From an uncultured Burkholderiaceae bacterium (GTDB lineage: Bacteria > Pseudomonadota > Gammaproteobacteria > Burkholderiales > Burkholderiaceae): a DNA stretch of 60,329 nucleotides. A program made the position numbers and the translations under genes. Under the pieces are notes generated by a model. It worked only from the letters and a program-made list of their open reading frames with translations, ran no database searches and had not been told where the DNA came from. This document shows, in pieces, positions 42,666 through 53,883 of the stretch; the stretch's first letter is position 1; the number at the start of each line of letters is the position of its first letter. The DNA lies in the NCBI GenBank assembly GCA_937871985.1, contig CALMPB010000440.1, positions 1-60,329 of the forward strand. Reading direction: 5' to 3'.

Positions 42666-43311
42666 AGCCCGCCATCCTTGCATCCTGGGCGTCCGATCGC
42701 TCCGCCGTCGAGGGCCAACCGGCCCTCCGTCGCCCGCCAGCATCCCGGTGCCGGTCGACGATGTGATGGCAGCGCTGCGCTGGCTCGATCGCGCTGAGCG
42801 CGGCGCGGGCCTGGCATCCTTGGTTCGTCAGGAACAACCCGGTATCGGTGCCATCCTCGCCGGGAATATCGAAACTGCGACACGGAAGGCGGGCGATCTC
42901 TGCGATGATCAGCCTTCGATCTCAAAACCCTATGATCACCGGTTCGTGCTGAATCGGATTCGCCGTGCCGTAGCGGCGCGCGAGCGGAGCTGCGATCCGC
43001 CCCGGACATCGGCGTTACGGCGCGCTGCTGACACAGAATAGCGATTATCAGCTTCTTGCCATGACAACATGACGCGTCGAGCTTAGGAGCAACCAGCGCG
43101 CTCATCCCCCAAGAGGCGTGCCCACTCCCGGCGGCAGCGTCTTGCGGCGCCTTGCCGCCGGGAGACCAGAGGGAGCGCCGCCCCGTTCGCAAGAGCGGTC
43201 ATCTCGCAAAGTTCGGCACATGATGCCGGGTCGCTTACCCCCCTCTCGCCGAGCACCTGCCTTGCCTGTTGTGATGCGGCGGTATTTCGGCCTTGACCTT
43301 GGACCATGGTC

Positions 43312-43321
43312 CTACCCGTAG
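43312..43321. promoter_or_regulatory. CTAC-CC-GTAG inverted repeat upstream of fixJ
   Basis: CTACCCGTAG lies 64 bases before the fixJ ATG. It is one of several GTAG/CTAC elements near operons in this module and may be an autoregulatory site. Weak evidence. Confidence 0.3.
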
Positions 43322-43385
43322 AAGGTCTCCCCTTTGAAGCTGTGCCCGCTGGGGTGCGCAGCAATGCCAACACGTCCGGGGGGCC

Positions 43386-44006
43386 ATGGAGAGCAAGCGC
43401 GTCGTTCATGTCATTGATGACGAAGAAACAATCAGGAAAGCTGTAGGATTCACATTAAGGACAGCGGGATTTGCCGTCGAGACCTATGGCTCGGGAGTCG
43501 ACTTTCTGAAAATTGCAGATGAAGCTGAAAGAGGTAGCATCGTTCTCGACATGCACATGCCGGACATGAACGGTCTACAGGTTCAGGCAGCGCTGACGCA
43601 GATGGATATAAGCATGCCAGTCGTGATGCTGACCGGCAACGGAGACATTGCGCTTGCTGTCCAAGCGATGAAGGCGGGTGCTGTCGATTTCCTGGCCAAA
43701 CCTATCGAACGGCCGCTGCTGCTCGATGCGATAGACCGAGCGTTCGCGCGCATCGACACGGCCGAGGGGCGCGCTCTCGAAGAAGCCGAGGCATGCCGAC
43801 AGGTCGATCTACTGACACCGCGCGAACGGGATGTTCTCGAAGGCCTTGCGCAAGGCCTTCCGAACAAGACCATCGCCTATGATCTGGGCATTTCTTCACG
43901 GACGGTCGAAGTCCATCGCGCGAGCATCATGTCCAAGCTTGGAGTCCGTACCCTTGCCGAAACCTTGCGGATCGCCTTTGCGGCTGGAATGGGAAGGCCG
44001 CTGTAG
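43386..44006 (+). CDS. fixJ: FixJ-family response regulator
   Basis: A 206-residue two-domain response regulator. The receiver domain (residues 1-120) has the phospho-Asp in SIVLDMHMPDMNGL, the Thr in VVMLTGNGD and Lys in DFLAKPIERP. The C-terminal LuxR-type helix-turn-helix is LTPRERDVLEGLAQGLPNKT, then ISSRTVEVHRASIMSKLGV. FixJ proteins usually respond to low oxygen via FixL. No FixL kinase is encoded nearby, so its partner lies elsewhere. Neighbouring genes (ATPase, PHA, acetate kinase) fit a low-oxygen regulon. Confidence 0.9.
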   Translation: MESKRVVHVIDDEETIRKAVGFTLRTAGFAVETYGSGVDFLKIADEAERGSIVLDMHMPDMNGLQVQAALTQMDISMPVVMLTGNGDIALAVQAMKAGAVDFLAKPIERPLLLDAIDRAFARIDTAEGRALEEAEACRQVDLLTPRERDVLEGLAQGLPNKTIAYDLGISSRTVEVHRASIMSKLGVRTLAETLRIAFAAGMGRPL

Positions 44007-44149
44007 GTAAAGGCGGCCAGGGCTGCTGCGGTTGAATCTCTGCGTGTCACCTGATGGCGCGGACATAGTGCCTGCTGGGATGCATCGACGGTGTTCATCA
44101 GCTTTTGGCGGAATTTTCGTGAGCCCAGGCGAAGGGTCGCGCTTGATTG

Positions 44150-45916
44150 CTATCGCGAAAGGAGATGAAACTCTTCCAACAGCTGGGCGATCTCTGTGCC
44201 TTCAAGCTTCGTCATCAACAGCTTGCGCAGGAAGGACGGGCCGGGAATGTCGATCCCTTTGCCATCCCTGAGCGGCCCGATTGCGGCCAGAAGCGTGCGG
44301 ATATCATAGGTTGAGTTGAACACTTCGGGCACGCCGCGTTCGACCTTCATCAGCGTGTAGACGGCCTCCATCGGCGTGCGCACCGAATATTCCGTCGTGA
44401 AGATACAATCACGCTGCTTCGACTCGGCAAACTGGCCGACAAAGGCGAAGTTGACCGCGCCCTCGGGCACCACGTCCGGCCGGTCGCCGGCCTGGCGCGG
44501 CATGAAGAAGGCGGTGATGTAGGGCATCATCACCGGCACGGTCTTCGCCCCCGTCGCGGCGAGGCCGGGGATGTCCTCGACCGGCACGCCGAGATGATAA
44601 AGCCATTCCTGCGTGATCTCCTCGCCCGTACAGTCCTGCATCGGCTTCTTCACATAGTCGCCGGGTCGGTCGACGAACAAGGCATAGAACCAGGCGACGA
44701 TCTGGTCCTTCGGCTGTTTCCTGAAGTGGGGTTGCCGGCTCACCGTCCAGCTCAGCAGCCAGCTCGAGTCCTTGACCGTGATGATGCCGCCGGTCACCAC
44801 CGTGCCGCTGAACGGATCGCGCTTGGCAATCTTGCGAATGTACGCCGGAATGCGCGCGTCGAGCGTGGTGATGGTCGCCGACGCCCATTTGGTTTCCGGG
44901 ATATGGGATCCAAACACGTCGGGACGACCAAAGGCCGGGTCCTTGGCCGCGATCCGGCGCCACAGGTCCCAGGCCGGCGCCGGCCCCTCATTCAGCCTGG
45001 CCGGTGTATGATGATCGCCATTGTCGGAATTTTCGGTCAGCGATCCGATAGTGATGAAGACGAGATCATCGGCGCCGAGATCGACGCCGCCTTCGACGCC
45101 GTTTTCGATCCAGGCAATCCGGGTCGCCTGCTTGCGGCCGGGCTGGATGTCGAAATCGACGTCGGTGACCTCGACGCCGTAGCGAAATCTCACACCGCGA
45201 TCCTGCAACCATTTGACCAACGGCAGGACCATCGATTCATATTGGTTGTAGCGGTTGAACTTGAGCGAGGAAAAATCCGCCAGACTGCCGATATGGTGGA
45301 TGAAGCGATGCAGATAGAGCTTCATCTCGAGCGCGGAATGCCATTCCTCGAAGGCGAACATGGTGCGCCAGTAGAGCCAGAAGTTGCTCCTGAGGAAATC
45401 ATCGCCGAAGACTTCGTTGATCCGCTTGTTCTCCATCTCCTCCCGCGTCGCGAGGAAGACGGAGATCAGATCTCTTCGCGCGCGATCGCCGAGTGTCAGC
45501 AAAGCCTTGTCGGGCACATCCTGGCCCTGGTTCTGCGTGACGCGCTGCAGCGAGAAATTCGGATCGTCCTTGTTGAGCCGGTAGAATTCGTCGAGCACAC
45601 TCGCATCCTCGATCTCCAGCGACGGGATCGAGCGATAGAGATCCCAGAGGCATTCGAAATGCTCCTCCATCTCGCGCCCTCCGCGGATGACGAACCCCTT
45701 TTCGGGGACGTCGAGGCCGTCGAGCGCGCCGCCGGGAATATGCAACTCCTCAAGGATGGTAATATGCTCGCCGGCGACGCCGCCGTCGCGGATCAGGAAC
45801 GCCGCGCCTGCCAGTCCCGCAAGACCCGAGCCGACGAACCAGGCCGTCTTCCTGTCAGCGCCCTCAGGTTTGCGGGGCCGCACGAAAGCTTCGTAGTTCC
45901 CGCTACTATAGTGCAT
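44150..45916 (-). CDS. ohyA: oleate hydratase
   Basis: A 588-residue FAD-dependent fatty acid double-bond hydratase. The FAD-binding motif WFVGSGLAGLAGAAFLIRDG is near the N-terminus; other family blocks are LEELHIPGGALDG, IRGGREMEEHFECLWDL and AFVGQFAESKQRDCIFTTEYS (split here: FVGQFAESKQRDCIFTTEYS). It adds water to oleic acid to give 10-hydroxystearate. The start at 45916 (MHYSSGNYEAF) was chosen because GGAG lies six bases upstream; a start ten codons earlier is possible. Last plus-side neighbour of the ATPase operon. Confidence 0.95.
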   Translation of the reverse strand: MHYSSGNYEAFVRPRKPEGADRKTAWFVGSGLAGLAGAAFLIRDGGVAGEHITILEELHIPGGALDGLDVPEKGFVIRGGREMEEHFECLWDLYRSIPSLEIEDASVLDEFYRLNKDDPNFSLQRVTQNQGQDVPDKALLTLGDRARRDLISVFLATREEMENKRINEVFGDDFLRSNFWLYWRTMFAFEEWHSALEMKLYLHRFIHHIGSLADFSSLKFNRYNQYESMVLPLVKWLQDRGVRFRYGVEVTDVDFDIQPGRKQATRIAWIENGVEGGVDLGADDLVFITIGSLTENSDNGDHHTPARLNEGPAPAWDLWRRIAAKDPAFGRPDVFGSHIPETKWASATITTLDARIPAYIRKIAKRDPFSGTVVTGGIITVKDSSWLLSWTVSRQPHFRKQPKDQIVAWFYALFVDRPGDYVKKPMQDCTGEEITQEWLYHLGVPVEDIPGLAATGAKTVPVMMPYITAFFMPRQAGDRPDVVPEGAVNFAFVGQFAESKQRDCIFTTEYSVRTPMEAVYTLMKVERGVPEVFNSTYDIRTLLAAIGPLRDGKGIDIPGPSFLRKLLMTKLEGTEIAQLLEEFHLLSR

Positions 45917-45995
45917 GCTCAACTCCATCCTTGATCCCGACGACAATGGCGGTTCTGCGGTTTCTTGCTGAACAGCAGAAATGCCTGCCCTGCAT

Positions 45996-46844
45996 TCATT
46001 CTCGCCGATGTCGCCCGCCGCTCAGTTCGACGACTTCACTGGTGATCTGATCCTGACGCGTGAGGCGCTCCTCGAGGCGCAGGGCCTCGCCCTTGCGATC
46101 GATGTGGCTGCGGGCGGTCGCCATGGTGCGCAGCCGTGCCTCATTCTCGGCGACGAACGTCTCGACCGCAGCCGCGCAGATGTGGGCGAAGACATATTCC
46201 GCGGTCAGGTCGCCGATAAGGTCCGCCGCGTTGATATTGACGAGCGGCGGCAAATCCGCCGTGGACGCGGGGAAAGTGTCGAGGTCGAGCGGCAGGAGGC
46301 TCGCGCGCACGATCGAGACGCCCTTGCCGCTGCTCCAGACCGGATAAGCCATGGTGATGGGCACCGCGCCGACCTCGTCCAGATAGTCGTACAGCGCGTC
46401 GATGATGCTTGTCGCGAGTGCGGGCAGCGCATCGGCCTTGCTCGGCATGCTCGCGCTCCATGCGATGCGCAGACCGCGCTCGGCCGCAAGCGTGGCCGTG
46501 CGCGCGCCAATCAGAAGAATATGCCTGTCCTGCATGTCGGCCGCGGCGCCGTCGAGCAGCTGCTCCGGAAAGGCCCCGGCAAAGCCTTGCTCCGCACCGA
46601 ACAGGATAAGGCCGCCTCTCGCACCACCGACCGCCCGCGCCGGAAAACGCGCCAGTGGCTCGTCAAGGCGGCGCGCCTGGCCAATGGCGGTGCGGGCGGT
46701 CTCCGCATAGCGTCGCACCGCAGGCAGCAGCGCGCGCGCCTGATGCGCCCGCTGCGCGGCGATGCCCTGCATGGCGTTGACCACCGCACCGAGCTGGCGG
46801 ACGGTCTCGATCCGCTGGCCGATCTCGGCGAGGCGATCGCTCAT
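45996..46844 (-). CDS. atpG: N-ATPase gamma subunit
   Basis: A 282-residue protein with the long N-terminal helix of gamma ([20 protein letters not shown]) and the matching C-terminal helix ([20 protein letters not shown], then [16 protein letters not shown]). It forms the central rotor shaft. It is the last gene of the operon, overlapping atpA by four bases. It is divergent in sequence from housekeeping gamma, as expected for N-ATPases. Confidence 0.9.
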   Translation of the reverse strand: MSDRLAEIGQRIETVRQLGAVVNAMQGIAAQRAHQARALLPAVRRYAETARTAIGQARRLDEPLARFPARAVGGARGGLILFGAEQGFAGAFPEQLLDGAAADMQDRHILLIGARTATLAAERGLRIAWSASMPSKADALPALATSIIDALYDYLDEVGAVPITMAYPVWSSGKGVSIVRASLLPLDLDTFPASTADLPPLVNINAADLIGDLTAEYVFAHICAAAVETFVAENEARLRTMATARSHIDRKGEALRLEERLTRQDQITSEVVELSGGRHRRE

Positions 46845-48361
46845 GATGCAGAACCGGCCGGCTGGCTTTCGATCAGCGCTTTCACCGTCGTCATCAGAGC
46901 GGACCGCTGCGCGGTGTCGATCTGTCCAGTCCGCTCGATCTGCGCGCATAGATCGGGGACGTGATCGTCGATCCAGGCGGGCAGCCGCGTGCGGAGCGAC
47001 GATATCTCCGAGACCGCCATGCCATCGAGCAACCCTTCGCCGAGCGCCACGACCAGCGCCACCTGGTCGACGACCCGTAGTGGACTCGACAGCGGTTGCA
47101 CGAGCAAGGCGCGCAAGCGCTTGCCGCGTTCGATCTGGGCGCGGACACGCGGCTCGGGCTGCTCGCCGAAGCGGGTGAACATCTCGAGCTCGAGGAACTG
47201 CGCATAGTCGAGGCGCATGGTCCCGCTCGCGTCGCGCAGGACGCGAAGCTGCGTCTTGCCGCCGACCCGGCTCACGCTCGTGCCCACATCGATGGCGGGC
47301 TTGTGCCCCTGCGCGAACAGCTTCGCGTCGAGAATAATCTGACCGTCGGTGATCGAGATCAGATTGGTCGGGATATAGGCGCTGACGTTGCCGGCATCGG
47401 TCTCCGCGATCGGCAGAGCCGTGAGCGAACCGCCCCCCTTCTCCGTCGAGAGACGCGCCGCACGTTCGAGCAGGCGGGAATGGAGGAAAAAGACGTCGCC
47501 GGGATAGGCCTCGCGCCCGGGCGGCTGTCCGGTCAGCAGGGCGATCTCGCGATGGGTCGCGGCATGCTTGGTGAGATCGTCGAGCACCACCACCGCATGG
47601 CCGCCACCATCCCGAAAATACTCGGCCATCGTGAAGCCCGCGAACGGCGCGATCCATTGCAGCCCCGGCGCCGCGGCGGGGCTCGCCACGACGAAGATGG
47701 TGCGGTCCGGCGCGCCATGCCGCCGCACCTGGTCGACCACGCGCGCGACCGCCGAGCTTTTCTGGCCGATCGCGACATAGACGCAGATCATGTCGCTGGT
47801 GCGCTGGTTGATGATCGTGTCGACCGCGAGCGCCGTCTTGCCTGTGGCGCGGTCGCCGAGAATGAGTTCGCGCTGCCCCCGGCCGATGGCGAACATCGCA
47901 TCGATTGCGAGCGTGCCGGTCTGCACCGGCTGGACGACGAGGTCGCGTTCGATGATCGCCGGCGCCGGCCGTTCGACAGGATCGAAGCGCTTGGCCCGGA
48001 TCGGCGCGCCCCCATCGAGCGGACGGCCGAGCGGATCCACGACGCGGCCAAGCAATGCCTCGCCAACCGGCACGCGCACCACCTCGCCCGAGCCGGTTAC
48101 GGTGTCTCCGGCCTCCACCTGGGCGGCATCGTCGAGCAGCACGCAGCCGATCCGGTCCCGGTCGAGCGTGTGGACGAACCCGGTCTGGCCGCGGACAAAA
48201 TGCAGCAATTCGTCGAGGCGGGCGTCCGGAAGGCCCGAGACCATGGCAACGCCGTCGCCGATCGATTCCACCCGGCCAATTGCATCGACACGCGGCCCGA
48301 GATTGGCGCGCGCGATGCAGCTCTGGGCCTGCGTCAGCCAGTCTTCAGGCGATCCGGGCAT
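46841..48361 (-). CDS. atpA: N-ATPase alpha subunit
   Basis: A 506-residue F1 alpha subunit. P-loop [13 protein letters not shown] near residue 168, and [20 protein letters not shown] and [10 protein letters not shown] further on. Non-catalytic nucleotide site subunit. The ATG at 48361 is used; it overlaps atpF by 17 bases. Confidence 0.96.
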   Translation of the reverse strand: MPGSPEDWLTQAQSCIARANLGPRVDAIGRVESIGDGVAMVSGLPDARLDELLHFVRGQTGFVHTLDRDRIGCVLLDDAAQVEAGDTVTGSGEVVRVPVGEALLGRVVDPLGRPLDGGAPIRAKRFDPVERPAPAIIERDLVVQPVQTGTLAIDAMFAIGRGQRELILGDRATGKTALAVDTIINQRTSDMICVYVAIGQKSSAVARVVDQVRRHGAPDRTIFVVASPAAAPGLQWIAPFAGFTMAEYFRDGGGHAVVVLDDLTKHAATHREIALLTGQPPGREAYPGDVFFLHSRLLERAARLSTEKGGGSLTALPIAETDAGNVSAYIPTNLISITDGQIILDAKLFAQGHKPAIDVGTSVSRVGGKTQLRVLRDASGTMRLDYAQFLELEMFTRFGEQPEPRVRAQIERGKRLRALLVQPLSSPLRVVDQVALVVALGEGLLDGMAVSEISSLRTRLPAWIDDHVPDLCAQIERTGQIDTAQRSALMTTVKALIESQPAGSAS

Positions 48362-49094
48362 GATCGTCCTCCTTGAGGCTCTCCACCATGGCGTCGAGAT
48401 CGGCGCGCCAGCTGTTCCGCACGACGGCGTGCGGCGTGCGAAGCTCCGCGCCGGCGATGAGATCTGGATCGACCGCGAAGATCGGGGTCGCGGTATCCGG
48501 CAGGATTTCGCCAAGCGCGCGCGCTACCTGCGTCTGCAGATCGGCCGTCAGCGGCGCGGGCGTCGCGACGGTGACGGGCCCGGCGGCCGCCAGGCTGCGG
48601 CGATCCGCCTCGGAAAGGTCCCCGAGCCGCGCCTTGAGCGCGTCGACCATGGCCTGCACCGTCTGCTCGGGCGGGAGACGAGCGAGCAACGTGCCTGCCA
48701 TCGAGGCGGCGAGGTTCGCTGCCTTTTCCCGCCACTGCGCCGCCACCCGCCCGCGTTCGGCATCGATCGCCGCATGGCCTTGCTCGACGACGGCGTCCGC
48801 CTCGAGCCTGGCCTGCGCGAGGAGGCGCTGGCGCTCCGCTTCGGCCTCGGTCCGGATCTCGGCGCGGCGAGCCGCCGCATCCGCGACGAAGCCGTCATTC
48901 TGCGTCTTGAGCGCCTGCGCTTCGGCCTGTGCCCGGTCCTTTGCCTCCCGCGCTTCGTCGAGCAGCGCCTGGGCCGATGCCTGGCGGGCAGCGATGGCAT
49001 CCATCACCGGACGGAACAGGAAGCGTCCGAGCAGCCACACGAGGATGAGGACATTGACCGCCTGCAGCGCGAGCGTCCACCAGTCGATCCGCAT
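48345..49094 (-). CDS. atpF: N-ATPase b subunit
   Basis: A 249-residue b subunit: one N-terminal membrane helix ([20 protein letters not shown]) and a long charged coiled coil ([20 protein letters not shown]). At about 250 residues it is longer than usual b (about 160). N-ATPases lack a separate delta subunit, and the extended C-terminus may replace it. No delta gene is present in this operon. Confidence 0.9.
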   Translation of the reverse strand: MRIDWWTLALQAVNVLILVWLLGRFLFRPVMDAIAARQASAQALLDEAREAKDRAQAEAQALKTQNDGFVADAAARRAEIRTEAEAERQRLLAQARLEADAVVEQGHAAIDAERGRVAAQWREKAANLAASMAGTLLARLPPEQTVQAMVDALKARLGDLSEADRRSLAAAGPVTVATPAPLTADLQTQVARALGEILPDTATPIFAVDPDLIAGAELRTPHAVVRNSWRADLDAMVESLKEDDHARIA

Positions 49095-49095
49095 G

Positions 49096-49338
49096 TCAGG
49101 CGAACGGGTTGGCGAAGAGCAGCAGCAGCGCGATCACGAGGCAGTAGATCGCCATCGTCTCGATCATCGCGAGGCCCACGAACAGCGTGCGCGAGACGGT
49201 GTTGGCGGCTTCGGGCTGGCGCGCGATCGCGTCCATCGCGGCGGCGACGGCCCTGCCCTGCCCGAGCGCCGGGGCGATTGCGCCGATCGAGATCGCGAAA
49301 GCGGCGCCGAGGATGCTGGCGAGATGGATCCAGTTCAT
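49096..49338 (-). CDS. atpE: N-ATPase c subunit with sodium-type ligands
   Basis: An 80-residue two-helix proteolipid. The ion-binding Glu is E60 in LAMIETMAIYCLVIALL. Q27 in helix 1 (ALGQGRA), T61 and Y65 are spaced from E60 exactly like Q32, S66 and Y70 relative to E65 in the Na+-binding c subunit of Ilyobacter tartaricus. This supports Na+ rather than H+ coupling. Eight or more copies form the rotor ring. Confidence 0.93.
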   Translation of the reverse strand: MNWIHLASILGAAFAISIGAIAPALGQGRAVAAAMDAIARQPEAANTVSRTLFVGLAMIETMAIYCLVIALLLLFANPFA

Positions 49339-50036
49339 GCGGGGGACTCCTGTTTGGATGGCGGGCGGGCGCCGTTCTCGCTGATAGCGCTCCCGATAAA
49401 GACCATGGCGAGCGCGCCGAAAATGTAGGCCTGGACCGCGCCGGTCAGCATTTCGAGCGCCATGAGCGGGATCGGGACGAGCAGCCCGGCGAGGCTCAGC
49501 ACGACGCCGATCATGAAGACGCCGCTCATGACGTTGCCGAACAGGCGCACCATCAGCGAGAAGCTGCGGGTGAAGAGCTCGACGATATTGAGCGGGGCGA
49601 GCAGGATCGAGGGGCGCGCGAAGGTCGCGAGATAGGCCCTGGGCCCGAGCGCGCGGACGCCGAACCAGAGCGTTGCGCCGAAGACGATCAGCGCAAGCGC
49701 CGCGTCGGTTTCGAGGGTCGCGGTCGGCGGCTCGACGCCGGGGATCAGCGACGACCAGTTGGCGACCAGCAGGAACAGGAACAGCGTGCCGATCAGCGGC
49801 AGATAACGCCGCGGCTCCGCCTCCATCGTCTCGCGGATCTGGCCGGCGATGGTCTCGACGACCAGCTCGAGCGCCGCTTGGGCTCGGGTTGGGCGGAACG
49901 CAAGGCGGCGGGTCAGCAACCAGCTTCCGATTGTAAGGAAGGCCATGATGCCCCAGGTCGTGGCGACCGGCTGGCTGATCGGCACCGGACCGATCGCGAA
50001 CAGCACATGGCTTTCAAGTGGTGACGCGAATTTCAT
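49335..50036 (-). CDS. atpB: N-ATPase a subunit
   Basis: A 233-residue membrane protein. The essential Arg is in SFSLMVRLFGNVMSGVFMIG, with LNIVELFTRSFS before it and AVQAYIFGALAMVFIGSAI at the C-terminus. Forms the ion channel next to the c ring. The ATG at 50036 overlaps the atpR stop (ATGA); the upstream open frame is not coding. Confidence 0.94.
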   Translation of the reverse strand: MKFASPLESHVLFAIGPVPISQPVATTWGIMAFLTIGSWLLTRRLAFRPTRAQAALELVVETIAGQIRETMEAEPRRYLPLIGTLFLFLLVANWSSLIPGVEPPTATLETDAALALIVFGATLWFGVRALGPRAYLATFARPSILLAPLNIVELFTRSFSLMVRLFGNVMSGVFMIGVVLSLAGLLVPIPLMALEMLTGAVQAYIFGALAMVFIGSAISENGARPPSKQESPA

Positions 50037-50299
50037 CGGGCGCCTCCGAGCCGGTGGAGCATGATCTGGCGCCCGCCCATGAAGCCGGTTGTAGCGGCAA
50101 GAAGCGCCGGCCACCCTTGCCGGCTGGCGATGACGAGAACCAGAATAGTGACGGCGAGACGCCCGAGCCTGAGCAGGATCGCGCGCGATGCCGGGCCGCC
50201 ATGGGTGACGAGGTCGGCTTCTCTGGCGATGGCCGCGAAATGGGCGAGGCCGACCGCAAATCCGAGGGCCAGGAACAGGATGGGGGAGAGCTGGCTCAT
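50033..50299 (-). CDS. atpR: N-ATPase subunit AtpR
   Basis: An 88-residue membrane protein with three hydrophobic segments (ILFLALGFAVGLAHFAAIAR; LGRLAVTILVLVIASRQG; ALLAATTGFMGGRQIML). The position between atpQ and atpB and the GGRQ end match AtpR, a subunit found only in N-ATPases. Thought to interact with the c ring or assist assembly. Confidence 0.85.
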   Translation of the reverse strand: MSQLSPILFLALGFAVGLAHFAAIAREADLVTHGGPASRAILLRLGRLAVTILVLVIASRQGWPALLAATTGFMGGRQIMLHRLGGAR

Positions 50300-50567
50300 T
50301 GCCGGTGCATCCAGCGCCAGCCCGACCAGCAGCCGAGGGCGAGCCCGACGAGCAGGAGCGGCGCGGTCCAGAAGATGCCGCTATCCAGCCGGTGGTCGAG
50401 CCAGCGGCCGATCGCGAGACCGACCAGCGCGGGCAGGACGATCTGCCAGCCGAGCACGCCGATCTGGCCGAGATTGCGGGCGACGGAAGGAAGCCGCTGC
50501 GCAAGCCGCCGCCGTTCCGCGCGGGTCCGGATGGCTTCGACGATCGGCTGCTCGGGCTTGTCCGCGG

Positions 50568-50571
<4 letters not shown>
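50296..50571 (-). CDS. atpQ: N-ATPase subunit AtpQ (AtpZ/AtpI-like)
   Basis: A 91-residue protein with two membrane helices (IGVLGWQIVLPALVGLAIGR; LLLVGLALGCWSGWRWM), typical of AtpQ, an AtpZ-like subunit of N-ATPases. Such proteins are thought to help assembly or take up divalent ions. Four-base overlaps on both sides show tight co-translation. Confidence 0.85.
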
Positions 50572-52411
<1,840 letters not shown>

Positions 52412-52528
52412 TCATGCCCGACCGTGCCGCGATCATGACGGGACGGGTAGAAGTCGCTGCCCGCGGGCACGACATGGACGACAAGCCAAAAGTGCATTGG
52501 CTGAGCGTCGCAGGCAAGCCGCAGATTC

Positions 52529-52541
52529 GGCATACGTAGAG
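52529..52541. promoter_or_regulatory. GTAG-containing motif between atpD and phasin
   Basis: GGCATACGTAGAG lies in the divergent control region, about 140 bases before atpD and 120 bases before the phasin gene. It resembles GGTATAAGTAGAG at 38355 and contains ACGTAG, which from memory resembles FixJ sites. Not proven. Confidence 0.35.
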
Positions 52542-52662
52542 TTACCGATTCTCTCTGATTCAGCCTCGCCGAATAACGGCGGCGCGACGCGATGGGCCTC
52601 AGGCCAGGGCGCTATGCCCGATATGCCAGAGCTCAAACGCGAAGAGAAAGGTTCACCGTTTC

Positions 52663-53082
52663 ATGCCCTATCCCGTTGATCAACTCGCCGCGCTCGCCAA
52701 AGCGAATGTCGGCCTGATGCTGAAGCTCGCCGAAGTCGCCCGGAAAGGTGGCGAAGAGTCGCTCGAGGTCGGCAACCGCGCCGCCGGCCGCTTCGCCGAA
52801 GAGGCGCGTGCCTCGATTGCGGGCGCGACGGACAAGACGTCGGACGCCGGCGCGGTCAGCCCGGCCGGACCGCGGGCACTGTTCGAGGACATGGCCACGG
52901 TCCGCGAGCATATGATTGCCGGCACAAGATCGGCGTTCGAGGAATGGCAGCAGGCCTGGCAGGCCGTCGCGAGCGCTCCGACGGCTCCCGGGGCGCTGGA
53001 TGCCTTTGCTGCCATTGTCGGACCATGGTTCGGGCAGAAAAGCCCGGGCGACGGCGAGAAGCAGGCCACAAGCGACAAATAG
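52663..53082 (+). CDS. phasin family protein
   Basis: A 139-residue helical protein (VDQLAALAKANVGLMLKLAE, then EGNRAAGRF-like EVGNRAAGRFAEEA and SAFEEWQQAWQAVASAP) typical of phasins, which coat polyhydroxyalkanoate granules. The PHA synthase operon lies directly downstream on the opposite strand. GAGAAAGG precedes the ATG. Confidence 0.82.
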   Translation: MPYPVDQLAALAKANVGLMLKLAEVARKGGEESLEVGNRAAGRFAEEARASIAGATDKTSDAGAVSPAGPRALFEDMATVREHMIAGTRSAFEEWQQAWQAVASAPTAPGALDAFAAIVGPWFGQKSPGDGEKQATSDK

Positions 53083-53109
53083 GATAGCCCCCGATCGCGG
53101 CGAGCCGCC

Positions 53110-53883
53110 CTAGCAGAGCAGGTGCTGACCGCCATCGACCGGAATGATCATGCCGGTGATATGGCGGCCGGCATCGCTCACCAGAAAGGCGGCGAGCCCT
53201 CCGACATCCTCGATGGTCACGAGCTGGTGCTGCGGGACCGTCGCCGCGGCCCGTTCGAGCAGCTCGTCGAAGCGGTCGATGCCGCTGGCAGCGCGGGTCG
53301 CGATCGGGCCTGGCGAGATCGCATGGGCGCGAATGCCCTTGGGGCCAAGCTCAGCCGCGACATAGCGGGTCGCGCTTTCGAGGGCCGCTTTGACCGGCCC
53401 CATCAGGTTGTAGTGCTCGACCACCCGCTCCGACCCGTAGAAGGTGACGCACAGCAGGCAGCCGCCATCCGACATCAGCGGCTCGGCGAGACGCGCCATG
53501 CGCAGGAAGCTGTGGCACGAGACGTCCATCGCCAGCGCGAAGCCTTCGGCCGAGCTGTCGACGACGCGGCCGTGCAAATCCTCCTTCGGCGCGAAAGCGA
53601 TCGAGTGAAGCAGGAAATCGAGGCCGCCCCATTCGGACTTCACCCGCTCGAACAGGGCCTCCAGTTCGCCCGGCACCCGGACATCGCACGCGGCGAGCCA
53701 TTCGACTCCCAGGGTCTCCGCGACGGGCGCCACGAACGGCTCGGCCTTTCCGTTGAGATAGGTCGCCGCCAGTCTCGCGCCACAGTCGTGAAAGGCCTGG
53801 GCGCAACCCGCCGCGATGCTATGCGCGTTGGCGATACCGATCACCAGGCCGCGCTTGCCAGTAAGATCGACGAGAGGTTTCAT
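53110..53883 (-). CDS. fabI: enoyl-[acyl-carrier-protein] reductase (FabI-type)
   Basis: A 257-residue SDR-type enoyl reductase. NAD site GLVIGIANAHSIAAG, catalytic Y-x6-K in HYNLMGPVKAALE, and the C-terminal VDGGQHLL. Reduces enoyl-ACP or enoyl-CoA. As last gene of the phaC-pta-ackA operon it may be a second, non-housekeeping copy serving the hydroxyacyl/enoyl pool rather than general lipid synthesis. Confidence 0.9.
   Translation of the reverse strand: MKPLVDLTGKRGLVIGIANAHSIAAGCAQAFHDCGARLAATYLNGKAEPFVAPVAETLGVEWLAACDVRVPGELEALFERVKSEWGGLDFLLHSIAFAPKEDLHGRVVDSSAEGFALAMDVSCHSFLRMARLAEPLMSDGGCLLCVTFYGSERVVEHYNLMGPVKAALESATRYVAAELGPKGIRAHAISPGPIATRAASGIDRFDELLERAAATVPQHQLVTIEDVGGLAAFLVSDAGRHITGMIIPVDGGQHLLC

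Larger units (their letters stand above)
42506..43385. other. intergenic region before fixJ with doubtful ORFs
   Basis: About 880 bases without a confident gene. A near-perfect AAGGAGG (42583-42589) precedes a 22-codon ORF at 42597-42665. A following stretch reads as PAILASWASDRSAVEGQPAL and, in another frame, as DDVMAALRWLDRAERGAGLA, which looks like a small gene broken by a frameshift. Neither matches a family I know. Confidence 0.4.

Noticed and set aside
44594..45934. Long plus-strand frame opposite oleate hydratase
   Set aside because: Antisense to a full-length conserved enzyme and of shadow composition; no start signal.
47790..50024. Very long open frame on the plus strand opposite atpF/atpA
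   Set aside because: It is antisense to clearly conserved ATPase genes, is Arg/Ser/Ala-rich and has no domain; it is an effect of high GC content.
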